From the NCBI GenBank assembly GCA_029747015.1, contig JAKOGI010000007.1, positions 2,376,001 through 2,440,000 on the forward strand: 64,000 nucleotides of DNA. The letters are read 5' to 3'. The translations under genes and the position numbers were made by a program. The DNA is from Carnegiea gigantea. Its lineage: Eukaryota; Streptophyta; Magnoliopsida; Caryophyllales; Cactaceae. This document shows positions 49,030 through 62,380 of the stretch, in pieces; the first letter of the stretch is position 1; every line of letters starts with the position of its first letter. The notes under the pieces are model-generated. The model searched no databases. It saw only the letters and a list, made by a program, of their open reading frames with translations, and was not told the DNA's origin.

Positions 49030-49829
49030 ATTACAACTGAAAATATAAGGATTTTGATTGAAGACTTTATTGCAAAAATTTAAATCTTGATTGTGTTTAA
49101 AAATTGCGATATATAAGTATTAAATTAAATAAAAAAATGATGGGATAAAATAGTGCAAATGTACGATACACTTGCACTATTTGTAGACTGTGATAATTTT
49201 CCACAATTATATGATTACAGTTATACTTAATTTTATTGACATAATTGTTTTATTGTCTATTAGAGTATTAGTCATAACTAATGGCATGACAACATATACT
49301 GAAACTTAACAGTCAACAATTAATTAAGCTATTTATAACTTGATGATTTTAACCATATATTATAATAATTTAGATAAAATTAATATTTTTTAAAATTTAT
49401 CCCAAGATCCTTTTGATCATTGACCGTTGTAACCAATATGTGAATAGAACTATCAAAAATTTTAGGCAAATCATAATGCTATTTTATATCTCATGTAATA
49501 CATGTTTTCATAGACTACGCTATTTGTTGTTTATTAATTCTTGACGAACTAATTGTTACAAATGGGAGTGAAATTTGGATGAAATATGTAGACTCACAAT
49601 ATTATTTCTATTTTTTCCCAATACTTACAAGAGTAGCTAGTTACTACATTATGAGATTAAAAAAGAGACAAATATATTATGCCTTCAATAATCCATATTT
49701 ATTTTTTCCATCTGTCAGTAAAATTTCACCATTGATTTCTAAGGTATTAGATAATGACATGTGATTAACAAATTCAGTACATAATCCAAAAGAATTAGTC
49801 TAAATTCTAAAGACAGACATCGCCCCTTC
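49030..49829. other. AT-rich intergenic DNA
   Basis: No gene is seen. Confidence 0.5.
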
Positions 49830-49890
49830 AACAACAACAATAATAACACCATCTCTCAATGTAGATCCCGCTTTCGCGGAACTGGCTCTT
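49830..49890 (+). mobile_element. SINE-like element, family 2, truncated copy
   Basis: It keeps only the head: caacaacaacaataataaca, then caatgtagatcccgctttcg and cggaactgg. Confidence 0.5.
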
Positions 49891-50090
49891 CAACAAATTA
49901 AATGACATAAATAGTAGGATAATTGGTAATTAACCATCAGAAATGTTAGAGTTTGATTCATGCATCCTATATATAAAAACAATTACAGTAAGATATGATA
50001 AATTATTGATGAATGTGATAAAATATTAGGTTTTGCAGGGCAGGGGGGTAGAACGAAGGGCATGGCTAGGTAAGATAAGGGCAGTTGGTA

Positions 50091-50109
50091 AATATATATA
50101 TATATATAT

Positions 50110-50174
<65 letters not shown>
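50091..50174. repeat. (TA)n microsatellite
   Basis: About 84 bp of TA repeat with one cacat interruption near 50110. Confidence 0.97.
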
Positions 50175-50177
<3 letters not shown>

Positions 50178-50418
50178 GAGTGAGGTTGAAGAAGACTGCT
50201 TTCTGTTACGTTGTTTGTTTGTCGAGAATTTTCGCAGCAAAGTCTGCGTCCTTAGCTCTTTTCTACAACTTTTGTATAAACAAAACTACCCTATCTCTAA
50301 TTCTATAGGAGGAACAACAAAAAGGACACTTAGATCGTATAAGGTTACCTTCTGGGCAGAAACAAGCTAGGGCTTGCTTTACTCTTTCTCCTGGTTTTTA
50401 CTATTAGAAGATGCAACC

Positions 50419-50420
<2 letters not shown>

Positions 50421-50453
<33 letters not shown>
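50421..50453. repeat. (AG)n microsatellite
   Basis: Sixteen AG units. Confidence 0.97.
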
Positions 50454-50456
<3 letters not shown>

Positions 50457-50569
50457 GATATATTAAAAGCGTGGGACGAGGGAGAGTCCTAGTACCGTTG
50501 AAAAGGAGGAGAGAGAAGGGAAAACGGCCTCCCTAATATATACGGCATACGCGCATGCACCAACAAAAG

Positions 50570-50724
50570 TTGATTAGTTCAAGTGGTTTGTCACTTGTTC
50601 TGTTTAAGTAAGATTTCGGGTTTGGGTCTTATGAATGGAAAAATCTATAATGGGAGAGCTCTATTCCTTATTGGGCCAACAATAGCTCGACTCTAGTGAA
50701 ATAGAGGACCAAAGATCAAAAAAT
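50570..50724 (+). mobile_element. tRNA-derived SINE, family 1, copy 2
   Basis: It matches copy 1 (13158): tagttcaagtggtttg box A-like, cgggtttgggtct box B-like, gggagagctctattccttat, agctcgactctagtgaaat and an A-rich end. Confidence 0.75.
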
Positions 50725-53104
50725 ATACATATACGCATGGGCTTCATGCTTGACATGCGCATCACCCCGACTTTTGCAAATGTAGATTAATATTATGCTC
50801 CTCCCTAGCATTAAAAAATCTCATACACTGACTTTGATATGAAAAGGTCCAAAATTTGTTAAGTTTCTATCAGAATCATCAAATTCCGACAATTGTTCAG
50901 AAGATGTTGGAATTGTGCACAGTATTGGGAATATTCAATGGTGATTCTCTTACAAATGTATTTTACCACTTAACTATCATCTGTACAATCTAAGTAAGTT
51001 TTACTATTTGGATGACAAAGCAATATAATACAAACAAAATTATCTCACACAACATTAAATTCTTTTCTAAAAATTTAATTGTCAATAAGATATAGGGTGA
51101 TGATACATGTCTTGCTGTAAGACACTCTTAAATGTCATATCGTAACTCAAATTAATATATTTTATGATTTAAAAACACCAAGTTTTCATTAATTACAACT
51201 TATCATGAGTTATAAAGCTTTAATGTTCATTTTTTACGCCAACAGCTATAAACTGACACTTTAAATGGATCAACTCTATCCGCGAGGCATATCACATGTG
51301 TAATTTTGTAAATGTGAAAGATTATGCATAAAATGATAATTTTACACAATTTACGAGTTTTGACAACCTTTTACTATTCAATCATATCATTTTTTCTAAT
51401 TTAATATGTGATAAGATATATTTTAAGCGAAAAAAAGACACTTAAAAAGTGTCTTGATGCAAGACTACACTTATCATTTTGCTAAGATATATAGGTAGCA
51501 AGAGAGAACATTTAGCAAGTAAAAAGAGATAGTTTAGTGAAATTAATGTGCTTTATCTTATCAAAAACTAAGGAATGTATGGATCAAGGCTTACTGAATA
51601 AGGGTAGGAAAGATTGGAAAAAAAAAATTTATAGGGGCGTGCCCCCTTCTTTCTTTTTGCGCTTTCATTGACATTACATCTAGATTGAAAAAAATAAAAT
51701 AAAATAAGTTCTACATATCACTGATTGATCTAAGAACTAAGAAGTATTGTAAAGGCCGCCTGTTTTCTTTAACTTTTTTTAGAGAATGATTTTAGTTCAT
51801 TTAATTTATAAAAAATAAGTGCAATGTAGTTTAATTTGGTTAAGTTCATCAAAGGAAAGTTCAATTTAATTCAATTTGGTAAGAGTAAGTCAAGAATTCA
51901 ACATAAATAAGTTCAACCCAATACATTTAAGAAAAAGTAGGTTCAATTCAGCAAAAATAAGTTCAGTTCAATTCAGAAATTTCAGATCAAAAGTGAACTT
52001 GAAAATGAGGGTTTAAAATGAATGTTCTTAGATTGATCTTAAATGAACACGTAGATGATTAATAGTCCACTTAAAATTATATTTATTAAAAATAATTCAT
52101 ATATGGATTACTTGCATCTTTAATTAAAAAGTTATTTTAAAAAACTATGGATTTCGCCACACGTTGTGGGGAAAAAAATTGTTTGCCAAATTGATACATG
52201 ACAGTTCATTGTTGGCCAAGAAGAACAGAACTTAGCGTAGAAGACAGAACAGGCCCATGTAGTGATGAAGGCCAACTTGGGCCCACCGGAGCCCAGCTAG
52301 TTCAAAACATATTATACAATGAAGTTTTCGTTTATTTAGGCATTGTTAGACAATAGCATTTGCCCGTTTGAATTAGTACGTAGTATTTTGACTAAATTAA
52401 AATATCATCAGATAAATATTAGATAAGTGAGTCTTTGGATTGGCATGTTTAGTAGTCTATGTAGCGCTTTCAGGTAATTTTTCTAGTATGATAAGAAAGC
52501 TACCTTTTAACATTTAAAAGTAATTTTTAAAATTTTTTTAAATGAAAATGACATTCATTAATTTATATTTGGTAAATTATCTATAGCATTTTGCTATTAA
52601 ATTTTAATAATGAGTTATCGCGACAACTAAATTTACTGAACATATTTTTTTTCAACCACTCGGTTGAACAGATGTACACTAGCAATTAAATTATGACAAC
52701 TATGGACTATTAAAATAGTTTATTTAAATAGCTATTTGCTATACAAATGTTGAACAGATCTTACTGGTTTGAAGTTAATAATACTTTACGCACATTAGGT
52801 TTTTTGTACTATATTAGGTTTTAGGTTCAATTCTTTTGTTGTATTCCTATTATAACTCTTTTAAATCCTCTTGTAATCGACGGGTAAGTCTTACAAATTA
52901 GCCCTAAAAAAAGATTATATTAGATATTCAATCTATTTTCATAAGATCTTCTACCGTTCTTTGAATAAAAACAAGGCAAGGTCAAATTAGTTCGATTCTC
53001 AAAGAGGATTGAAGTAAAGAAAACATGAGGACGGCCAAGCATTACAATGGGAGGATCCTGTTCCACTCTAACTTAATTACATAAGGTAAATAATTAACTA
53101 TTCC
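50725..53104. other. AT-rich intergenic DNA
   Basis: No gene. 51780-52010 holds many degenerate copies of aaataagttcaattcaa-like words, a simple tandem-like array. 52430-52760 has MITE-like AT-rich DNA. Confidence 0.5.
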
Positions 53105-53232
53105 ATCAACACGGTTAAATGGTTTGGTACTTATTCTCTTTAAACAAAATCTTGAGTTCGAGTCTTATAAATGAAGAAAATTTGCGATATGAAAATTCTA
53201 CCTCTTTGTAGGCCAATGATAACCCCGAGTGT
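53105..53232 (+). mobile_element. tRNA-derived SINE, family 1, copy 3
   Basis: A more diverged copy: ggttaaatggtttgg (box A-like), a well-kept box B (gagttcgagtct, 53154-53165), then aattctacctctttgtaggc and caatgataaccccga. The 3' end is missing. Confidence 0.65.
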
Positions 53233-55734
53233 GCTGATTTCTTCATTCATTGTCACCACCAATTGCGAATTCATCTGAATGATGAGATTGTAAACTCTAA
53301 AGAGAATTACTATTCAAATGAGATTTTTTAAAAAAAGATAGAAATGTTGAGTTAAGATGAAGATTTTGTATTGATTTAGGCTAAATTAATGTGCTAAATG
53401 CTATCATTAAATACAAACGAACACTCGATTGGATCCACCATCATACTATAATCAATTACTTCTGCACTTACCAAAATATTTTCAGGAAAAATTGAGACTA
53501 AAAGCTCAAAAGAAATAACCATTTCCTTTAGACTACAATTAATTCCATGCTTAGAAAAAGTTAAGTTATTCCATTGAACCCAAATACTGGAATATTCCTT
53601 TACAACAAAAGTAGTCACAAATCCCCTCCCCAATAAGAAAAGGTTGCAAAGAGCCCATGATGCATTTATCATTTATCAATACTTTTTCTAATTTCCTCAA
53701 CATTTTAATTACACCGTCATTCACCGTGAATTCTGTTTTAGTTAGATTTAAGAGGTTTCCGAACATATTATAACTTTTGGACGGAAAATGTATCCGGTGA
53801 TGAAACAATCAATGTAAATTGATCCAAGTGATTTAATATTTTTTTTTAAGTAATTAAATTAGATATAAAATTTAATTTAATTACTTCAAGATGAGCAAAA
53901 AGGAGCGCACGAGGCTAGTTAGCGTAAGCAGCAAAAGTAGATCCTTGAGGGGTCCACGGGCGATCTCAATAATTAACTAAATTAAGCCAACAAAGATGCT
54001 TCACCACTCTCTCTTTAGTCTTTTCTCCCTTAATTAATTGCAATTAATGAACTACAATCTCAAACATTTATTTGGATGTTTGTTAGACAGATTAGATGGC
54101 CCTTTTTTTTTTTTTTCCTGGTTTTAATAGTTGAATTGGTTAATAATATGGGCGTTGGTAGAGGTGCAATGGAAATCAATTAGATACTTTGTCTCTTTTG
54201 GCCTTTTGTTAATAAATAAAATCAATTGTTTTGAACCAAAACTCTTCAACCACACTCCTCCTATCCACTAAATTTGATGTTCTCATTTTTTTTTTTCCAT
54301 TTTTATTGTTCAAGGTGTGAATCACAAGGTTTCTCTCAATAGTCACAGCTCAACATTCGAATTCCTACATTAAATCTTAATATCAGTCCCATTTACTCAA
54401 AATTTTTCCAAAAAATATATAGTTAATGTGACTTTTACGCTGATAAAGGATTTAATTCAAATCTAGAGTAAAATATGAATTATCTTGGAAAAGCAGAGCA
54501 AGTTAAAACCAATTTTAAATGGTTGTTGCTACCGGCACTCCTTCAACATGGGCATAGCATACTGTGGTCAAATTTGCACACTATTATTATCGATTACTCT
54601 AATTACAAAATTAGCAAATACTTAATCAGACTGTAATTTCTTCAGTTATCTTCGACTCTCTTTTATATTTGCAACAAATGATTGGAATGGGGTTAAATTA
54701 CTTCTTGCATTAACATGTAAGTATGTCAACTTAGGTGTAGATATTAACGTAAGCACGTGTATCACATATGGATGTTAATTGATAAGCACTTAGTGGGGAG
54801 AACTATGATGGTAAATGGTCTCAGTGAAGAGTCTCAATCATCAAAATTAAAGGATATTTTGAACGTTTAAATAATTACACTGGGCCCCCATCTACTGTTG
54901 GCCTGGGCCCAACTAGGTCAAGTTCAGTGGCTCTGCTAAGTCTGCGTGGCTCATAAACATGGCCCAAATCAGTTCGCACAATTCCTCAACAAATTGATTG
55001 AAACGCGGATTTGAATTGACTACTTAAATCCTATTCGATAAAATTAACTGTTTAGATAGCGAATAGTATTTTTAATTTAATTGTTAGCAGATAAATGTTT
55101 AGAGAAGTGGTTGAAATAAATGTGTTTGGTAAATTTAGCTGTTTGGTTAGCTGATTTATGTTTAGATTTTCTTGTTACTTATGGTAATCGTCTGAACTCA
55201 TATATTCCTAGTTAATCAAATGTTTAATTATATTCCTTGATTATCTATAATTATGAAGGACAACCCCTCCTCCTAATAAAAATAGGTCTAATTTCTATGT
55301 ACGTGCGCATTAACTCTATTGATGAATATCCATTGGTTTAACCATTAAAATCTTATAAATTACTATTAAATCGGCTCGAAAATTGCACCATATCAACTAT
55401 ACATGGTGCATCTTTCTTGAGATCAAACAACACATAAACTCAAAGAATCCTTCCAGATGCCTCAACTCAAAGAAAACCAACAAAAAGGAATGGCTTATAA
55501 AAGTAAATGTGTTAAATTTTATATAAATTGTGCTTTAAACAAGCAAGCAATTAATGCATGCAAATTCGATGAAGTTTTAACATAAAACTGATTAAAATAA
55601 CTTATTAATATTACATGTATGTTTAAGATATCTTATATTATCAATATGCGGTAAAACACGTTCTTATATTCTTCACAAAATGACTGACTAATTTTGCTTA
55701 GAGATGAGAGTGACTGGAATGTAGACTTGGCAAA
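53233..55734. other. intergenic; two unrecognised minus-strand ORFs
   Basis: The minus ORFs 53394-53672 and 53566-53808 overlap in different frames. They might be one frameshifted remnant, but neither contains a domain I know. The rest is AT-rich without features. Confidence 0.35.
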
Positions 55735-56060
55735 ACTGACTCGAGACTCGAAATTCAAACCGAACGACCTGGATCCATACCCGACCCAACATCCGAAATA
55801 GGCTCACCCGAAAGTGAACCTGAGATCCGAATTAACCCGAATCGAACCATACCCAACCCAAAATTATATAAAAAAATACTTAGTTTTGCGTGATAATTGA
55901 TAAGCGTATTGGATAAAAAATCGGTTGATCCGAACCGAAGTTCAACCGAAGTCCACCTGACCCAAATTGAACCAATCCGAAATATCACTTAACTCGAAAA
56001 ATGATCCGATCCAAACTTAGCCTGACCAGTACTCGAACCGGATGGCCCATTTGTCAGGTC
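55735..56060. repeat. dispersed repeat rich in gaccc/cgaac words
   Basis: Many copies of acccgac, accgaac and gatccga words, similar in style to the ends of 38486-39156. Noncoding. Confidence 0.45.
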
Positions 56061-57164
56061 TTCGTAATGGCGCATTGGGACCCCCTCAAAGAGATACACC
56101 AAACTGAAAGAAGCAAGTATTGATAACAACTGATCAGCCAAACGTGGGGGATTCCCCTTTTTATGGTTAATTATGATGACAAAGTTAACACATAAATGAT
56201 GCGGTAGGTAGGTCAGGTAATAAGTAAAAATCGATGATTTCCCACTCCATTCATTTCTTTGCAACCATTCAATTCATAGCTAAAGAGATGATCATGAAAA
56301 ATTTTGTTGTTTGGTAACTTACTTTTGCCCTGGGAATTACAATTACAATTTGTCATGTTCAAGCTTGAGACGATATAATAATATCTAATCATAGTCATAC
56401 AATACAAAGTATGGATCCATATTCTCTCACCCTCAAATTATTTTAAACATCTAATTATTGAATTATCGAACTATCTAATTATTTTAAACTCATTCTTAAA
56501 ATATTTTAAACATCTAATTATCGAACTAAATTTCTAGTTGAGATGATTGTATTTGCTTCTATGTCATCTATAATCCCCTTGCTTTACATTTAAAGGAGGT
56601 TTTGGAGACAATAATATTCAAACTCAAATCCTCGAGTTCTACTAAAAAGGTCGCACAAAAACTTATTTTTGCATCAAGTATTGCATAAAAATCCATTAAT
56701 TTAGCTAATTAATTAACTATAAGCAAGAGTGGCAGATGCTTTCTTGTCTTAATTATCCTCCTTACTGTTTAAATTACTAGTCACCATGTCACAGTGTTTA
56801 AGCTACTATTCTCACACTGCTTAGTGTTAATTAAACATTCTTATTTATTTATGTAATGTAACAATTTTTTTTAAAAAAAATGGCATATAAAAAAAATTTA
56901 TATTGCACTATGCTGGAAGTTCAACAGGGAGGAAGCCAGTCTTATACGAACAATTCATTGACTACATCATTTAAAAAATTTGTATATCAAAAATATTATT
57001 ATTGTGTTAAGTCAAACAAGTGACAGAGAAGTTTTTGAATATTGAATGAACAAGAAACAATTAATGGTGTGTTTTTAAGTGCGGTAACCATTAACTATTG
57101 ATTTGAGGGGTTTTTTTTTTTCCCTAATGAAAAAGGGTAACTCATTTTATCATATTGGCTCTGC
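56061..57164. other. AT-rich intergenic DNA
   Basis: Short direct repeats (catctaattat, about 56448-56525) are seen. No gene. Confidence 0.5.
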
Positions 57165-57425
57165 TTAGTAAACAGCTGCTAGCTGTTTGCATTAGCTGTT
57201 AGCTGTTTATATTAGCTATCTGAATTAGCTGTTTGTAGAAAAATTATTTAATAAAATTAGTTGTTTTCAACAAAGTTGTGAGACAAAAAGCTAATTCCCA
57301 AAAAGTTCTTCCAAAAAGCTAATCAAATTAGCTTTTTCAAATTAGCTTTTTGGACCTAAAAAGCTCTTCCAAAAAGCTATTCTACTAAACATCTAAATTA
57401 GCTTTTTCACTAGGTCAAACATGCG
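57165..57425 (+). mobile_element. hAT-like MITE, copy 2
   Basis: It begins taaacagctgctagctg, has repeated agctgtt/ttagct words, a middle tgagacaaaaagctaatt, several aaaaagcta...tagcttttt palindromes, and ends aggtcaaac. It is homologous in reverse orientation to 6715-6990. It can fold into strong hairpins (e.g. aaaagctaatcaaattagct). Noncoding. Confidence 0.6.
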
Positions 57426-57758
57426 CACGCCCTCTTACAAATCAATGTCAATCAAGTTTCGATACATAAAATCATTTGCCAAACAAAGGTTATCATACAA
57501 TTAAGAGGATCTTAACAACAACTAGTAGAGTGCAAATGATTTTATGTACAAACCAACAGCTGCAATTTAATGGTGGATTTTTGCATCACGGTTAGGCTAC
57601 GTGCACCTTCGTCTACACACTGCTCATTAGAGAAGAATATGAAACGTACATTCAAAGTAAATATCATGAATATAATCTTACTTTAGACCTTCTCATAGAA
57701 TAAATCATGATTTTTTTAACGCATGTTTGTTTGAGTAATTTGATTTTTAAAAAAAAAA

Positions 57759-57863
57759 GGCAGCCCGGTGCACAAGCATCCCGCATTCACGCAGGGTCCA
57801 GGGAAGGGCCGCACCCCAAGGGGTGAATTGTAGGCAGCCTAACCTGACTTTGTCAGTGGCTGA
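57759..57863 (+). mobile_element. Au-like SINE, 5' part
   Basis: ggcagcccggtgcacaagca, catcccgcattcacgcaggg, tccagggaagggccgcaccc, aaggggtgaattgtaggca, gcctaacctgac and cagtggctg follow the order of the widespread angiosperm Au-type SINE. The distal box B-like part (tcgaacccgtgacc in intact copies) is absent, so it is truncated. Confidence 0.7.
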
Positions 57864-58029
57864 TAATATTGTCTCAGTCTATCATATTTGATTCTTGTGA
57901 TTTGAAGAAGACTTATGATGTAAAAAGTGTACTCGCTATGGATCAATATCGGCTCAATTCCATTTCACTAGAGAATGAAAGGCTCCAAACATCTTAGAAA
58001 ACCAAGCAATGGCCGGTTTGTTCTTTTCA

Positions 58030-58440
58030 ACTTATCATAAGTAGTTATTATTGACATTCAACAATGACCAATACTGTTCAAAACTCATTAGCATCGATCA
58101 ACATTGATTTACTGATCTTTTCTAGTTATCATTTCTTAATAGTTATGATTAATCAACACTGGTCAACACTCATTAGTATCAATCAGCACTTATCAACGCT
58201 TCCTCATATTTTCTAGTTAATTTCTTAATATCAGTACTCATCAACATTGATTCACACTTATCAAAATTTACTCATATTTTTTAGCTATAATTTCCTAATA
58301 TTTAACACTTATCATTACCGATCAACACTTACTAATACTTACTCATATTTTCTAATTATAATTTCTTAAACTTTTATCTTCATTAACACATATGAATATC
58401 GATCAACACCCATCAACGCTACTAAATGTTGTTGGGCTTG
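58030..58440. repeat. degenerate tandem repeat of atcaacactnatcaacac words
   Basis: Words such as atcaacactt, ctcatattttctagtta and aatttcttaatat recur in the same order at irregular 65-95-bp spacing, at least four times. Confidence 0.65.
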
Positions 58441-61400
58441 GACCACTTAGTGCACACCTGTCAACAGGTGCATATGGAAAGAGTCAAAACCCAAACAAAT
58501 TATGGCATGGTCCATGTCGGTCCAATAATGTAAAAGGCCTAATGCCTTTATTTTTGCCTTTTGGGCTCGGAATTTGATTCTCTGCTTTGTTTGATTGCAC
58601 TATCATGATCCATTGTTAGCTTCATGTGTAAAAGAAGGTAGGTCACTTTCAAGGTATATGTTCCTTTGGTGCTACTCAATATAGGGTAGGATGTTATCAT
58701 ATTATACTCTTGTATATTAAAAATTTGAAAATACTACTTAGATATTTATAATTTTGAAAATAGTACTGATAATATTATGTAATTTAGAAAGTTTTATAGT
58801 TGATGTTGAGGTTTTGATTATTCGATGTTTCAAGTTCAATTCTCTTTTTTCTTCCCATTGTATTTATAGTTGTAGTGAATTCATTTTTTGTGACTCTTTC
58901 GAACAAAAAAAAAAAAAATTATACAAAAAATTTTGAGCACTTAAAAAGTATTAAATTACGAAAAATTGATGCTTCTTATGCTGGATTTTTTTGGCCGTAG
59001 TATTGTTGTTTTAATAATATATGATACTCTAAAAGTTTGTAATGACTTTGTATATTGGTAAGTATGAATAATATATTTGACAGTTAGTCTTCGTGAATAT
59101 ATAATAATTTAGATGTTTCAGTTAACATTTAGAATCTGTTCGCCTCGCATATGTTTTGTATTACGAATTTCTATTTGAATCATGCATCCCAACTTTTGAT
59201 TACCCTCAGAATTCTGAACCTTTAAATTTTGATGTTATCATGAATTTTTTTATTTATATTACTATTTCATCATGAATTTGTTAATTGCTATTATCTAAAG
59301 CCATGCGGAAAAGGTACAAATTAAATGCAAAATACAACTGACAAAATATGAAAGTGAAGCTCACATCATGGCATCATTTTTCTCAGAAAATTCCCTTTAC
59401 TTTAACTTACCTACCATTTTGAATTTTGACAGTTTACCCATCACCTGAATTTGTCACCGTATGAAGCCTTTTTTGCCCATAATATTTTTACCCTGCTTGA
59501 GTAGCCAATAGTGACGCATAACCATTCTCTAAGGCAGTAAAAAGTAGTAACAAAGATCTCAGGAAATGGACAGGTGGGGGGTGGGGGGGGAACCCAAAGA
59601 GCTCTGTTGAAAAAGTTACTGCTTCTGACACTTCTGACACTATGAAGATGGTTAGCAGTTAACGCCCCGACCACCTGTCTGCAGTAACACTGTGCAATTG
59701 CAGTGTACAGTAAAAATAATGGACCTGAAAACCATAAAAACTTGACCCCAGAAATAAATGAAGCTATGTTAAAACTTGAAAGGCTCTGCAAAAGATAGGC
59801 CCACTAAAACTCCGTAGTGTATGAAATTTTGAACTTTTGGATTCACTTTCACTGCTGTGTCCCTTTCAGGCCCATCAACTCTGTACATGCATTCTACTTT
59901 GCCATACTTCAATGCCTTGAGATGTCATCATATTGGTTAGTATTCAATTCACACTGTGAATGTATTCAATCTCATGTTTGATTCCATTTGCAATATTGTT
60001 ATATTATTATTTTACTTAGTGGGTGTTACGTATTTCAATTGGTTCAAATCTAAATCCAAATTCAAACCTAACACTCCAAAAATCTCGTCACTAGGCGAGG
60101 TGGAGGGGGTCAGATATAACAGCCTTAACCCTGAATTGTAAAATTACAGAGAGATTAGTTCCGATAGACATTAGATTTAAAAATTGTAGACTACCCACTA
60201 CTCCACATAAACAGAGCAGAGGAAGTTTAGAGAGACATTTTACTTTAGTCCATACAATCCAAGTTGAAAAATAGTCCAAACTTATCTTTTTCAGCTACCA
60301 AATTGTGAAGAAAGGTATTTCGATTGGTAAAATTGCTAAAAGTTATTGTCAAGATTAGTTACTATGTGTATGGGCCTTCACATATTATTTGCAACGAAAA
60401 AAATGTACTAGTTTTTATGTGCCAATTTAATTAAAGAAAATATTTCTTCCCATTAAACCGATCGGGATCTAGCTCCTCTCAAATGAAAAAGGGAAAAAAA
60501 AAGGCGTGTACAAAATCTTTTTTAAGGATGAGAAAAGAAAAAATACCATAGATGTAGAGATGCTTATTTAACTTATTTTCTGCTAGTCTGATTGAAAATC
60601 AAAATTAAAATTAGTTCCTAATTTTAATCAAGAGATAAATTTTTAGACAGGTTTGTTTAGAACAACTCAGTGCCAAAATTAATTTGATTTGGTCTACGCT
60701 TGTATTCAAAGGTAAGGGGATAGACTAGTGTACAGATCAAGCACGATATATCTCATTCTCATCCATACCTGCTCACAGGCCAAACATGTACAGTAACAGT
60801 GGCTTGTTGGATGGTCCAACTTATATTTTTACATCTAACGAAGGGGGTAATCGATTCTTTCACTTAAAAGGTGAATACTATAGTACTTATGCAAGTATGT
60901 TTCCTCATGCCTTCTAATCTTATATGAGTTCTACTTGATTGGTTATTTTAAAAGATAAGCAACATCCATCATAAATTTCTTCATCCGTTTTCTTTTGGCA
61001 TCGTATTAGACTATTCGTTCAATTAGGACATGAGACTATTGGAGGGCCACTATTTTGATATGACAACTTACAACTCCTACATCTTAATACTATGAAATAA
61101 TTAATTTGGTTTAAATCTTATTTGGGGCAATATTTAAGCAGCATTATTGTCATAGGAAACTTAATAATTTTTTTTTTATTACAGTAATGCCTGGTGCTAA
61201 TAATTAATATATTGATTTTACACTTCCTAAATTACCCTAAACATAATTATTTCTCCATAACCTTTCTCTCTTCTTTGTGCTGCCCATTCGATCCGGAGCT
61301 ACAACGCTTATTCATCTCCTCTCTGTTGATAAGTTACGTTTACAACTTGACACATTGCTTACTTCAACATGTATACCACACTAGCAATGGTAATTGGAAA

Positions 61401-62261
61401 CAAATCTCAAGGATGACCCTTTCCTACACCACCCAGTCCCTAGAAGTAAGAAACATTTATGATAATTATCACATCTACAATTCTTTATTCCCTATTTCTC
61501 GATTAGGGTTCGCCCTTCCTCTAATTTCTTACATTTTATTTGGAATTTTTCATCAATTTGGCAACGAAGCCGCCGGAAAATATATGATGTTTTCCCACAA
61601 TCTTTGACGGAGGTGAACGACAACCCAGAGAATTGGGTGTTTGCAAAAAGGAAACAGAAATGCCTATTTATAAAGAGTGTTTTCGTCAAATTAAAAGTGG
61701 TTTTAATCATCATTTCATTTATTACAGTTTAAGAATTAATTTTTTTGTTGTATTTAATGATGCTTAGCAGGATTCATTAGTTAATAAATCACTACCGTCT
61801 ATCCATTACCCTTAGGGCGATATTTATCAACTTCGTGTTTGTCTACGTGTCTCATATTACACAGTATTTCTATTCCCACGCTGTCAGTCCATCTGGGAGA
61901 CCAGAATTCCGAGAATAGCAAAATCACTACAAAAAGAAACCTCCATTTTACAAGATGTTGATGTAACGTACAGCATCATCATCTAATTAAACCATGAGCA
62001 CTAACTTTGATGCTAATTAATAGTATGATTACACATTAATATCAGCAAAACCCAGAAGCTTAACGGTAACTGTTTCTGATTTCTCCATCAAAAAAATGTC
62101 CGTTTCTCAATGTCTTCTAATTTGTAATTTGCATTGCAATAAATGGTTTTTTTTTTCCCCCTTCTCACTTTCATGGTTGAATTCAATGAATGGTGTGTGT
62201 GAAGTGTCCGTTCTCTATCACCTTCTTGCTCATTGCTTGCCTTGTGAAGAGCGACGGTCTC
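58441..62261. other. 3.8 kb without a convincing gene
   Basis: AT-rich DNA. The longest ORF (61194-61607 plus, 137 codons) is Leu/Ile/Tyr-rich with no recognised motif. The ORF at 59441-59791 minus includes a G-run artefact (about 59576-59590). Nothing is supported. Confidence 0.5.
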
Positions 62262-62380
62262 TACAACATCATCACCAGCACCTCCGAATATGAGTCCTAC
62301 TTTTACGGGATCTAGAGAGATTCAAATGTAAGTACCCTTACTGTTATAGACATTCCTGCCTGTAAAAAAGCTTGAAGTAT
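62262..62380 (+). mobile_element. SINE-like element, family 2, copy 3
   Basis: acaacatcatcaccagcacc, gagtcctacttttacgggat, ctagagagattcaaatgtaa, cccttac and gacattcctgcctgtaaa follow the order of copy 1. The 3' end is lost. Confidence 0.65.

Noticed and set aside
61194..61607. 137-codon ORF with hydrophobic stretches
   Set aside because: Low-complexity Leu/Ile/Tyr content in AT-rich DNA, no motif or splice context.
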